A stretch of 64,000 nt of DNA from Laccaria trichodermophora. Lineage: Eukaryota > Basidiomycota > Agaricomycetes > Agaricales > Hydnangiaceae. The DNA is taken from positions 62,001-126,000 of the forward strand of contig JACTVC010000009.1 of the NCBI GenBank assembly GCA_018417955.1, written 5' to 3'. The number at the start of each line of letters is the position of its first letter. The first letter of the stretch is position 1. The position numbers and the translations under genes are program-made. Of this stretch, positions 36,401 to 45,524 are shown in pieces. Under the pieces are notes generated by a model, which was not told the origin of the DNA, searched no databases, and worked only from the letters and a program-made list of their open reading frames with translations.

Positions 36401-37130
36401 GCGAATTTCTAAGGACATTGCCCGTAGGCTCTAACGTTCTTATAAAACATAACCCAAAATGAATAGCTTTTGCTTACAGCTGGAGAGTACACCGTTGTCG
36501 CATCAGCTTTTGAGTCACATCACATGGGACCTTTTTCTCTGAAAGTAGACTGCTCGTTTCCTTTTGATCTCCAAGAGATTCCACAAGAGGGTGCGGGGAT
36601 GTATACTAAAATTGTCCTTGGTGCCTGGTGCGTTTTTTCTCAGGGTTTTAAACTTCGACCTTTCGTTTTTTTTGAGATTCTTTTCAGGGAGGAGCATACG
36701 GCAGCCGGAGGACCTAGTTTTGATCGATATTCCAATAACCCGATATTTGAACTGGAGCTACCGTCTTTGGCACAAGTCAAGTACGTTGTCACGCATTTGT
36801 ATCTTCTGGGAAAAAATGAACAGCAACGCCAATTTTAGAATCCGGCTGCAACTTTTGCAACCCTCCACGGCGACTTCGCTGAACGTGACAATTTACCCTG
36901 TTTCCCCTTCCCCTTCTGTTTTAGAATGCAATCTCGCGAAATTACGGCACACCGCCACGTCAGGAGCATACGACGACTGTATCGCGGGGGTAGCGACGCC
37001 ACAAATTGCGCTTCCGAAAGGCAAGTATTGGGTTGTCCCGTCGACCTATAATCCGGGCATGGAGGCCAGATTCAAAATCATCGTGTATTCTAGTGTGAAG
37101 GAGTTTGAGGTAAAGGGATTTTCGATTTGA
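33402..37130 (+). CDS. RIM13: Calpain-like protease of the pH/ESCRT signalling pathway (PalB/Rim13)
   Basis: Rim13/PalB is the cysteine protease thought to cleave the Rim101/PacC transcription factor at ESCRT-III. The N-terminus, YNKATKEELARNYDQAFGLY (33497 on), fits an MIT domain. The protease core follows. The Cys is in IVTDCSVCASISVCLEHARRF (about 34140-34200), and the His in LLPSHSYAVIDVQE (about 35090-35175). The third triad position falls in ELTVLDSW, where calpains normally have an Asn in an NPW-like motif. FDGIYLSWDPARW (about 35337-35377) is characteristic of this subfamily. Two calpain C2-like (domain III) segments end the protein, the last near FKIIVYSSVKEFEVKGFSI. At least fifteen introns break the gene; one exon (about 34745-34765) is only 21 nt. 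The gene is alone, with no other Rim gene nearby. Confidence 0.85.
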
Positions 37131-37809
37131 AAACCAAGTGGGGAGGGACGCTATCGATATTATGAAGGTTCTTCATGTACTACAAGTTAAGGATGGACAT
37201 TAACACGTCTACTCTTGGTCCACTCGCACCAAAACTAGTTGCCTCAGCTTGAAGTTGAAACGAGTATTTAGTAGTATCTAAAGGCCGCCTAGTGGGTGTA
37301 CTTATCTTCACAATTAGCAAGATACTGTTGTGAGCTACAGTTGAGGATTGTAATCACTATACATAAATTCTCAGTGCTCGCGTCTACTCAACGTCCATGG
37401 TAGCACGCCGGGTCAACCGGTCACAGCGGCTCGTATTGGCAAACAAGGTGCGCAAACATCGCGATCATGTGCATGTGCCAGACTCACGAGTGGCAAGTAC
37501 TAGTACTACTTTCCTAGATCACTATGGTCACTGTGGGTGCTTGAACATCAAACACCGAAGGACAATGACTGCAAGAAAGAAACCTTCTTCGCGTTTCTCG
37601 ACCTTGTGATAACAACTCCATCACAGGATTGACCCACAGTGAGTCATAAAAATGGAAGTAGGTCTCCACAGCTTTGTGATTGTACAGGAGTTTTACCGAT
37701 AGCCTCGTGCCAAGTCGCGACAAATGCTGTATCGCGTCTTTATAAAATGCGAGCTATTTGGAGGTGCAACTTAACTCCCTCCCGATAACCTTGCTCCATC
37801 GTCATCGTC
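37131..37809. other. Intergenic region RIM13 / DUF6699 gene
   Basis: No convincing gene. A 70-codon plus-strand frame (37397-37609) has no recognisable pattern. A TATAAAA box at 37740-37746 (tttataaaatg) lies about 65 bp upstream of the next start and may be its core promoter. Confidence 0.45.
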
Positions 37810-38886
37810 ATGAGACCCTCTTTCTGCCGCTTTTTCTCGTCCCTGGGGAGGCCTCCGACTGGACCTGTATTCAGGCCACAGACCTCCAGCTACTGTATGT
37901 CTGCTTGTTATGCCAGTGTCGTACCCAACATATCACTAACACCTCCTGTAGACCGTCCTACGACGTATACCAATTTCCAGTGGCCCAGTAACTGGACACC
38001 TTGGTGGAACCAGTCTTCCGCTGTCTGGCCAAACCAAAGATCCGCTCCATGGCCAAACCAAACTCATGCACCTTTGGCAATTCCATGCCCTCATTTCACA
38101 CCTGGCTGTTGTAATGGATTTCCTGTATCCGTTACTAATAACAATTACTATCCTGTCTGTCCTAACACTTCTGCCTGCGCAGCGCATGTCCCCCTTCCCA
38201 CTGCCTGGCCTACAGCCCCAGGATATTGGGCCCCCATCATAACCGGTCCCATCCCTCCTCCTGTGGTGCTTCCAGGCGTGGCATGGAATGGCCCAGTACC
38301 TGCCTGGAATGCATGGTCTGCAGCCCCTGGCATAGCTCCTCCATCTGCACCGACGCTCCATCCCTTGTTGTGCAGCACTCCGTTCACTTACCCTCGTCTT
38401 TCCTGGTCAATCGGGAAATTTGTCTCCTCTGCTCAAATCTGCTCCGATCCCAACACGCAATGCTCGCTTACCAATGCAGAACTCACCGCACAGGCCGTAC
38501 CCCCCTCCATTTCCGAAATTCGCATCCACTTGACCCATCGCTCGGTCAGTGATTGGCAGGAGCAATGGGGCCCCATCGTCGTTCCACGGTACTCCTCACA
38601 GGGAATCAAGTTAGAAGACGTGTTACAGGGTATATTTAATTTCTTCCAGACACCTTTGCTGCCTGTTGAGGTTGCCAGCATGCAACCTTCCCATCAAGGA
38701 CGTGTGCTGTGGGAAGCGGAGAGAAGGGCGAGAGAGTTACCAAATGGTGGTATTTCGAGCCAGGTAGAGCGGAATAAAGGATTGCTGAGGATTGATTTGG
38801 TAAGGGCTGCCGCAGGTGGGTTAACATTTGCAGGTATGCAGCCGAGGGGGGGATTGAGGGACTTTTTGTTAAAGCTCATGAATTGA
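37810..38886 (+). CDS. DUF6699-domain protein with Pro/Trp-rich N-terminus
   Basis: The C-terminal half fits the fungal DUF6699 domain: EIRIHLTHRSVSDWQEQWG, then IKLEDVLQGIFNFFQTPLL, then IDLVRAAAGGLTFAGMQPR. The N-terminal half is rich in Pro, Trp and Ala (WPNQRSAPWPNQ, AWPTAPGYWAP) and probably disordered. The frame is open without a break for 358 codons. However, a segment starting GTATGT at about 37897 and ending CTGTAG at about 37953 has good splice signals and a CTAAC branch-like word. It is 57 nt long, so splicing or retaining it both keep the frame. Function of the domain is unknown. The gene is bordered downstream by a MITE starting 65 bp after the stop. Confidence 0.75.
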   Translation: MRPSFCRFFSSLGRPPTGPVFRPQTSSYCMSACYASVVPNISLTPPVDRPTTYTNFQWPSNWTPWWNQSSAVWPNQRSAPWPNQTHAPLAIPCPHFTPGCCNGFPVSVTNNNYYPVCPNTSACAAHVPLPTAWPTAPGYWAPIITGPIPPPVVLPGVAWNGPVPAWNAWSAAPGIAPPSAPTLHPLLCSTPFTYPRLSWSIGKFVSSAQICSDPNTQCSLTNAELTAQAVPPSISEIRIHLTHRSVSDWQEQWGPIVVPRYSSQGIKLEDVLQGIFNFFQTPLLPVEVASMQPSHQGRVLWEAERRARELPNGGISSQVERNKGLLRIDLVRAAAGGLTFAGMQPRGGLRDFLLKLMN

Positions 38887-38951
38887 GTCAAAGCCTAAGG
38901 CCGTCGACATGTAAAGTGTATAAAGTATATGTACAGCTAAATGTAGTAGTA

Positions 38952-39566
38952 CAGTCGACATTCTCACAATGCATAATGCCGGTCCCCAACTTTTTCTATG
39001 CATTGTGACATTCTATGCAAGGTGAGATGTGTCACAGAGCGTGACTATTCGTGACCTCTGCCAAAAATGTCACACTTCCAAAATTACTGGGGAAAACTGA
39101 GAAGTACAGCATATTTACACAGTATCAACATTCATGCGAGAAAGATTACTACTGAAAAAAGAGTTGAGAAAAGTTTGTCTGACTGAATTTTGCCTGAATA
39201 ATGTGGGCTGTGCCCATCGCGAGGCATTGATTCACACCTCAAATCCACAATTTCGGACAAGAATCCGCACGTGATTTACCCAAGATGGAAGCTCACGGTG
39301 AATTTGGCATGGAAAAGTGTTCAAAATTTTAGTTACTCTACACAAAGGGTAGATTTTGACCCCAAAAAGTTCAGGTACAGTGAGGTTAACAAGGAAATAC
39401 ATACGGAACCTGTAGATCTGGTGATGCATAACCTCAAAATGTGTTATGCATTATTCGATATGAGGTTTCGTGCATAAATCCCCGCGTACCGAGTTGGTCC
39501 CCAGAAAATCTCATGCATTGTGAGATTTATGCATTACGAGTATATGCATTGTGAGAATGTCGACTG
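38952..39566. mobile_element. 615 bp Tc1/mariner-type MITE with TA duplication
   Basis: Both ends carry a perfect 24 bp terminal inverted repeat. The left end begins CAGTCGACATTCTCACAATG, and the right end finishes with its complement at 39566. A TA dinucleotide flanks each side (38950-38951 and 39567-39568), the target duplication of Tc1/mariner elements. The subterminal regions repeat the word ATGCATTGTGA several times and share a GGTCCCCA block in inverted order. No transposase frame is present; the longest internal frames (about 65 codons) are featureless. This is therefore a non-autonomous element. Confidence 0.85.
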
Positions 39567-39568
39567 TA

Positions 39569-40952
39569 GTATTAGTTTGCACCTGACATAAATATAAAGC
39601 ACTCTATTGTGGTACTATGAACTTGAGCACTGTCTGCTCGCAAACATCAATTCCATTCTCAACGCACTCTCACTACGATACATTGTGCTCTGAGCGGACC
39701 GCGTCTACTAATTGCCACCGCATCTATTCAAGGTTATAGGCAGACTGTGGGAGTACCGAAATGATATAATACTAAGACGTAATACCCCGGGCCCAACAAT
39801 GGGCGGAGTTCTTCCCGCCTCATATCGAATGGGATGCGGGGATTGATGAGCTGATTGATTGAGCTCCTTTCTGACCCTGGTGGAGCCTCTCCGTCGGATA
39901 AGCACTCGCAACTTACGCCGCTTGATGTGTTTCTGTGGACTCTTCATTCGTCTTCGCAGGTCAATTTCTCGGAGAGTGTGCGAAGGAGATGCTGCGGCTT
40001 ATCGAGTTCCTCGGACGTTAGTGCTTTGAACGTGGAAGGGCGAAAGGTGGCGGAGGGAATGAAGCATAGGAAATGGCCCACGATCCGAATACGTTGACTA
40101 TTGACGATGTGGACCGCAACAAGAGGTGATAGTGTCAATCACTCATCGTTGAGCAGACGACAACAAGATGGCCGACTCGAGGAACCCCAAATGTCGGTGT
40201 TATGGGTTGATCCCAAGAATTTGGCAGGTATATCTGGCAGAAATAGCCTCGCCATCCAGGTTGGCGTAACGAGCGTAACGAAATCTCCATTCTTGCACAG
40301 AATGGGTAGAGTTTAGCTGGTGCAAGAGTTGCCTTCGTTGATGAACCGCATCGCTACTGAAGGATAGATGGGCCATAAAACATGGTTTGGAGCACATGTA
40401 CGATGGAGGGCCAGGCTTCAGCGCTAGCCAATGAATACGCTAGAGAGCGGCTTTCCCCCCGCAACGACCTGTAGTACTGGTTTGAAAAAAAAAAAATCAG
40501 TATGACTCGGAAACAAAAAAGTAACATCTGGATGATCACCAACCTGATCAATTTTATTGGCTGAAGAAACGGCAAAAGGTGAATTCAAACTTGAACTTCC
40601 AATGGCAGCTTCGTGAGCTTTGCACCCGATCCCGAACCATGCACTTGGGAGATATTTGGCCAAGACATTTGCTTCATAATTATAGACTGAACAGAATGAG
40701 CTCTTCACGCATTACTTACATGGCGTCGGACAAAAGTTTGACGATCTGGAAAGGCGTTCAAACGTTCCGCAATGTTGATGCGGAGTTACAAACTTTGATT
40801 CAGAATTCCGGTGCCCTCCCCCGTCAACTTGAATCCTCTGTAATAAGTCCCCCACGCGAACTTGGTAGTTACAGTTTTGGTTGGCCTCCCGTGACATATT
40901 ACAGCTCCGGAATATATCTATCTATCTATCTACAATAATATATCGAGACTAC
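39569..40952. other. Gap between two mobile elements
   Basis: No gene can be supported. Short minus-strand frames (40424-40708 and 40712-40897) lie next to each other and might be parts of a decayed gene, but no domain is recognisable. A TATC microsatellite (about 40915-40932) lies just before the hairpin-ended element. Confidence 0.4.
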
Positions 40953-41947
40953 TAGTCTCGTTCCCGACGTTATAGGGCAGGATCAAGCGCTGTTCAGGAG
41001 GGAGATAAGATCCCATCAGCGGACTTTAAAGTCGGAGGCAAAAAAATCACGCACAAGATCCTGCCCTATAACGTCTGGTGCATTTTGATAGGAAGGGGTA
41101 GGCTCGTGTGACAGGCTTGTAACACACCTCATCCTCAAGAAGTCCTGCATCCCAAATCATCTCTACATCTTTCATATCAGCTCCAAAATTATTTCCGAAT
41201 TTTATAGCATGCTTTATCACCAATTAAGTATAAAATAACTGAGCTCTACACTTTAGCTTCATTGTGAGCAAATAAACATAGTTGAAGGAGCATACAAGCC
41301 TTCTGAAAGGTCAGTGGTGCAGGAAACAAAATCAGTCTTTCAAAATCAGCTTGTAAAAATAAAAGCTAATATTCTCTTCAATCCTATGTGCAAAACAATG
41401 ACAAGGGACAGCATTTTGCACTTCACAGTACCCAGATTTGTGTATTGGATAAGGCAAAATATGTTATTGGCTTGTGCAACATCCCTACAGTCCAAAGCAG
41501 GGAATTTGCATATCCTCAGTTCCATAAGGCCAAAACATATAGTCTACATGGTTTCCAAGCCATTAGGCAGGTCCACACCAGTCTCAGAAATTTATTAGTA
41601 AAATATGTGGTTGTGTAATCAACATTTGATTTTGACCAAGTAGCATGCCTCTAAAAAGAGAGAAAAATGCACAACTATTCAGATCCAATCAAGGTAGTGC
41701 AATAAAGTCATTTTCAGAAAGGACATTCAAGTTGGCAATGTTATTTCGTCGCCTAAGGAGGAGGAGGAATGGTGTGAGCAAAAGTGACCGCCGTGACGTT
41801 GTCACACGAGCCTACCCCTACTGATCAAATTGCACCAGATGTAGTAGAGAGGTCCTATGTTCGTGTTTTGTTCGCTTTTTTTGCCTCCGACTTTAAACTC
41901 AGCGGACCGCCGGACCGGACCTCTCTACACATCTGGAGCCGAGATTA
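40953..41947. mobile_element. Non-autonomous DNA element with hairpin ends
   Basis: A 9 bp direct repeat CGAGACTAC (40944-40952 and 41948-41956) brackets the element and looks like a target duplication. The ends match as short inverted repeats (TAGTCTCG against TAATCTCG). Longer inverted blocks follow. 41025-41046 pairs with 41876-41897 (TTTAAAGTCGGAGGCAAAAA). 41076-41114 pairs with 41800-41838 (CTGGTGCA..TGAT..GGGGTAGGCTCGTGTGACA). Each end also contains its own hairpin: 40967-40984 with 41058-41075, and 41837-41855 with 41917-41934. No transposase was recognised; the central 680 bp is AT-rich. The duplication length would fit a hAT (8 bp) or Mutator-like (9 bp) origin, and I cannot decide between them. 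Confidence 0.75.
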
Positions 41948-42091
41948 CGAGACTACGAAAATATCAGTATATGAATTACTACAATGTTAGATTTCCATCC
42001 AGCCCAGGATCCTACGCCTGCGCCTCTAATAAAAATGGCGAGAATAAGTCCTCCAGAGGGGGTAGTACACGTACTTTCTTTCCTTGCATTT

Positions 42092-43280
42092 CTATCTCGA
42101 ACAAATAAATCTTTCTTGACGCAATGGGGAGGGGGATAAATAGAAGAACTCACGTTTCCGCTGAATCCTCCTCCAAGCCCACTTCTTAAATCTTCTCACA
42201 TCGTCGAGGTAGCTCTCAAAAGTATTAGCGAGCTTTGAATCCTCGACTTTACACCTCCGGACAAGGCGTTCAGCCCACATTCTAAATCTTTCCTCGTCTC
42301 CAAGTATAGCATAGCACAGCGCAATTTCCTCGAGGTATATGCCCTGCAGCCCGTGCATGCCTTCCTGCTCTAACAACTGCAGGGCGTCAAAATGGGAATT
42401 TAGAACGACGTCGTCCGCGCGGGCGAGGTCGGTGCTCCATTTTGGGTATGAGGGGTGGGTGAGGAGGCGGATGCGTAGTGCGGCGCGTGTAGCGTCTGAA
42501 TCGAGTGATGAGGAGGGTGTGGGTAGGTTGCACCATTGACAGTCGCAGGTGAAGCCGTAGTTTTCTTGGAGGTGGGCTATGCGTTGTGAGCGGGGGAGGG
42601 AGGGGTCGACGTATGTTTTTGTTATTTCCTCGCCGGCGAGGATGGGTCGGAGAGCGTACATTGACGCTGTTAGTGTTGGGAGGTTCCATTTTATGGCTGC
42701 GTTGGGACCACAACTATATAAGATCTAGTGGTTAACCACTGTATGCCTTTCAACGTGGAACGAATTGCACCTACCTGTGATTCGCGCGATTGAGGATGAG
42801 GAACGCAGCTCCGTACTTTTTCGCAGACTCTCCATACGCGTCCATTTCCGGGGGAAAGTTCAACTCGATCGAAAGAGCATTAGTGCGTGCGATGCCCTCC
42901 ACTGGGCTTGGACAGTCTTGCTTACTCCGGCAATTGGCCATCGTCATCATTTCTTGGAACGCGTGTCTTGGCAGTTGGCTTCCAACTTGATCATACCCCG
43001 CATGGTCGCGTGGTAAAGGCTTGTTGGGAACGATGAAGACGGGATGCTCAATGTGAATTAGGCCGCCCTCGGAAATGTCGCGGGTTGCGTACATCGCGAA
43101 CCCCTTATGGAGGGTATCTTTTATTTCGAAGTTGGGGTTGGCGATGATGGGTGTGGCGAGTAAGGGTGTTGGAAGGAGGGGTATCATGGACGGGTGGAAG
43201 AGAGCGCTTATGATCGTTGGTGGAAGGGAGGGTGTTGGAGAGCGAAGGCAGATTTTGTGAGGCGTATATGGTGTCTCCAT
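42092..43280 (-). CDS. SET-domain protein (SMYD-like methyltransferase)
   Basis: A probable protein-lysine methyltransferase. The SET core begins NPNFEIKDTLHKGFAMYATR and IHIEHPVF. The key block NRANHSCGPNAAIKW (split by an intron at about 42780-42716, which joins CAC-AG to T-TGT) carries the NHS catalytic-site motif. The second is AGEEITKTYVDPSLPRSQR. A post-SET cysteine cluster, NYGFTCDCQWC, follows. The C-terminus is helical. Reading on gives a stop at 42092. A GTGAGT donor just after RIQRK could instead splice to an exon that stops at 41953, inside the target duplication of the neighbouring mobile element. The start at 43280 lies only 56 bp from the divergent RIT1 start. The substrate is unknown. 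Confidence 0.8.
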
Positions 43281-43336
43281 CGTTCGCAGAAAATTTGGAG
43301 GAGAGGTCGATCTAATCTAAATACGTGATTATGTAA
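43281..43336. promoter_or_regulatory. 56 bp shared head-to-head promoter region
   Basis: Only 56 bp separate the start codons of the SET gene (minus, 43280) and RIT1 (plus, 43337). The two transcripts must share or overlap their promoter and 5' UTRs. No TATA box is obvious. Either the real start codon of one gene lies further inside, or the promoters extend into the neighbouring coding exons. Confidence 0.45.
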
Positions 43337-45111
43337 ATGCCTCTTTCTCAGGACACAAATGTTCTGGCATACCTACGCAAGGAGTCTCTTGACATCTACA
43401 ATCGCCTACACTCCATCGATGAGGATGTTCGCTTTGTTGAGCTAGTCCATGAAACATACCCCAACGTTCCCTTGTTGCGTATGTTCCAAATCACCCAATA
43501 CCGAAAAAAGTCTGACGATTGCTATAGCAAATCTTCGTTGTGGAGCATGGTACACTGCCCCTAACATAGTCAGAACATTCAGTTATCCAAGGAGGGTATA
43601 CGCCATCTAACTTGTATCAAGGCTGCAAAAATACCAGCATACTTCAAATCCACCGATGGCCATTTCTCAAACTGGAGCTTCAATCTTCGCCGTGCAAACC
43701 TACACCTCCTTCCTTTCGTTATTCAACACAATGGGTCAGTTTCGTTCTCTGAGTCATTCCGCGAACTTTCAAAACCAACAGATGTAGCATTGGCGCGATA
43801 GCATGATCCTAGTCGACTCTACACGTTCAGGAAAACGTATTCCCGATGCCCTTTCGAAAACCGTACCAATATGGTGTGCGGTAATCAACAGAGCCATGGT
43901 CCTTCTCAATCCCGACTTGCCACAAGTAAACGAGGGATGGCACCCATCGTTATACACCGCTCCAGGAGCGGTCAGCGCACAGGAACATCATCAGATCGAG
44001 ATCAAGCTCGATGGATGGGCTCGCGCACTTGTGGTATGACCTTGATCTTCACACTGTGGAATCCTCGCGTTGAATTACGGTTGGAAAGGCATCTTCATAT
44101 GAACTCCCAGTGCTACCACACCCACTACGTCCGTTCTGGATAACCCCATCAACGACCTCCTTCCCGTCTTTCAGCTCTCCCGCATCCGACGGCTTTTTGC
44201 CCATTATATGTGTCTCTGCCTCCAAACAGGTCGATCAAGGCACGGAAAGGCGGGCCAGTGGGTTCGCGTACATCCAGGGATCGGGAGACGATCATGAATT
44301 ATGGGGGATGGTTGGTCTCTTCCTCTCTACCTTTTTCTCGCCGTATTTGACGAAGATGAAGGGCCTCACACCGGAATTATTTTGGGCACATAACGCTGCC
44401 CTTCTGAAAGCGAGTCGTTCCGAGCTTTCTGAGCTTGTTGCGAAGCTCGTTGAACAGCCTACAATCTCAAACTCATCTCCACTCAGTAACTACCCGCCAA
44501 TACCAATATCAAAGGTCTCTGGGAAACTAGCGATGTGCTGGATCTCAGATATACCCCTGCGAGATACCTTGAATGGCGGTGTGGAAATCGACTGTAAAGA
44601 GACTGCGCCCAAAACCACGGCCTACATAGTTCTCACTTCTAATCCTTCATCGACCACTCCCCATAACAACGTGAACTGTCTCTACATCCCCCTACACCAC
44701 GATCGGAAAAAGAAAGGCGACGCACCGTATCTCTTCACCACCATCCTCCCCTCGTCTTTGGCGTTCATCAAGTCCCGCCTCAGTCTCTCCATATGCATAG
44801 CAATCCCAAAAGACGACAGCGAAGCACGAGATGTGGGCGTGGGTATCATGTTGGTGGTACTGCAGCTCCTCTTCGATGATCACGGGGAGCTATTGGATGG
44901 GGCTTCGGTCCAGCTCCCGGGTACGTTACTGCTTTCTTCTCTTGTCTGATTAGAGCTGATTTGGTTGATGGTGACAGCAACGAAACAGACGATTCGGACG
45001 CGGTTGGAGTGGGTGATCGCTAGTGTTCCTGGTGTGAACCCCTCTCGTGCGATGTTGAAGAGGGTTAATGAGTTTTTGTTGTCGAAACCTGAGTTTTGGA
45101 GGGGTGGTTAG
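43337..45111 (+). CDS. RIT1: Initiator tRNA A64 2'-O-ribosylphosphate transferase
   Basis: Rit1 marks initiator tRNA(Met) at position 64 with a phosphoribosyl group, which keeps it out of elongation. The N-terminal domain shows YLRKESLDIYNRLHSIDEDV, then YFKSTDGHFSNWSFNLRRAN. The core signature is LVDSTRSGKRIPDALSKTVP with IWCAVINRAM (43807-43897). The middle contains SASKQVDQGTERRASGFAYI and DDHELWGMGLTPELFW. The C-terminal, DUSP-like domain (NVNCLYIPLHHDRKKKGD, FIKSRLSLSICIAIPKDDSE, DVGVGIMLVVLQLLFDD) ends SRAMLKRVNEFLLSKPEFW. Introns lie near 43483, 43551, 43736, 44034, 44313 and 44921. The stop is TAG at 45109-45111. Confidence 0.9.
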
Positions 45112-45524
45112 GCTTTTGATATATTGCGATAGATGCGTAATTCTGCGGAGGACAACTGCGATCTTGATAAAGAGCCCTGCTATCAGGTCAAGGTCATTTT
45201 CATTTGACATGGCGCAGCTCGAAACATGGGCTGAACTGTTCATTTTCAAGTACTGCGGTTGGTTGATGATCAGGCGGCCTCATGATAACCGGGATCCACC
45301 AGGGCAGCATAAACGATAATCGAATAAAAGTAGAGATGGGTGGAGCCGTGACAGTGTAATGCACAAGGGAATACATATGTTGGAACAAAATACTATGTGA
45401 TGGGTGATGGAACATGCATGTGTATGAGCGTGTGTAAGAAAAGAAAGAGAGAAAAATGCAAGAATCGAACGCGGAGACGTCAATCAATCGTTAGAGGACG
45501 TTATGAATGGAACCGCTCGTGAAG
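45112..45524. other. Convergent intergenic region
   Basis: Lies between the 3' ends of RIT1 (plus) and the disordered protein (minus). No gene was recognised. Confidence 0.5.

Noticed and set aside
41314..41618. Frames of 76-94 codons inside the hairpin-ended element
   Set aside because: No transposase motif or other domain could be seen.
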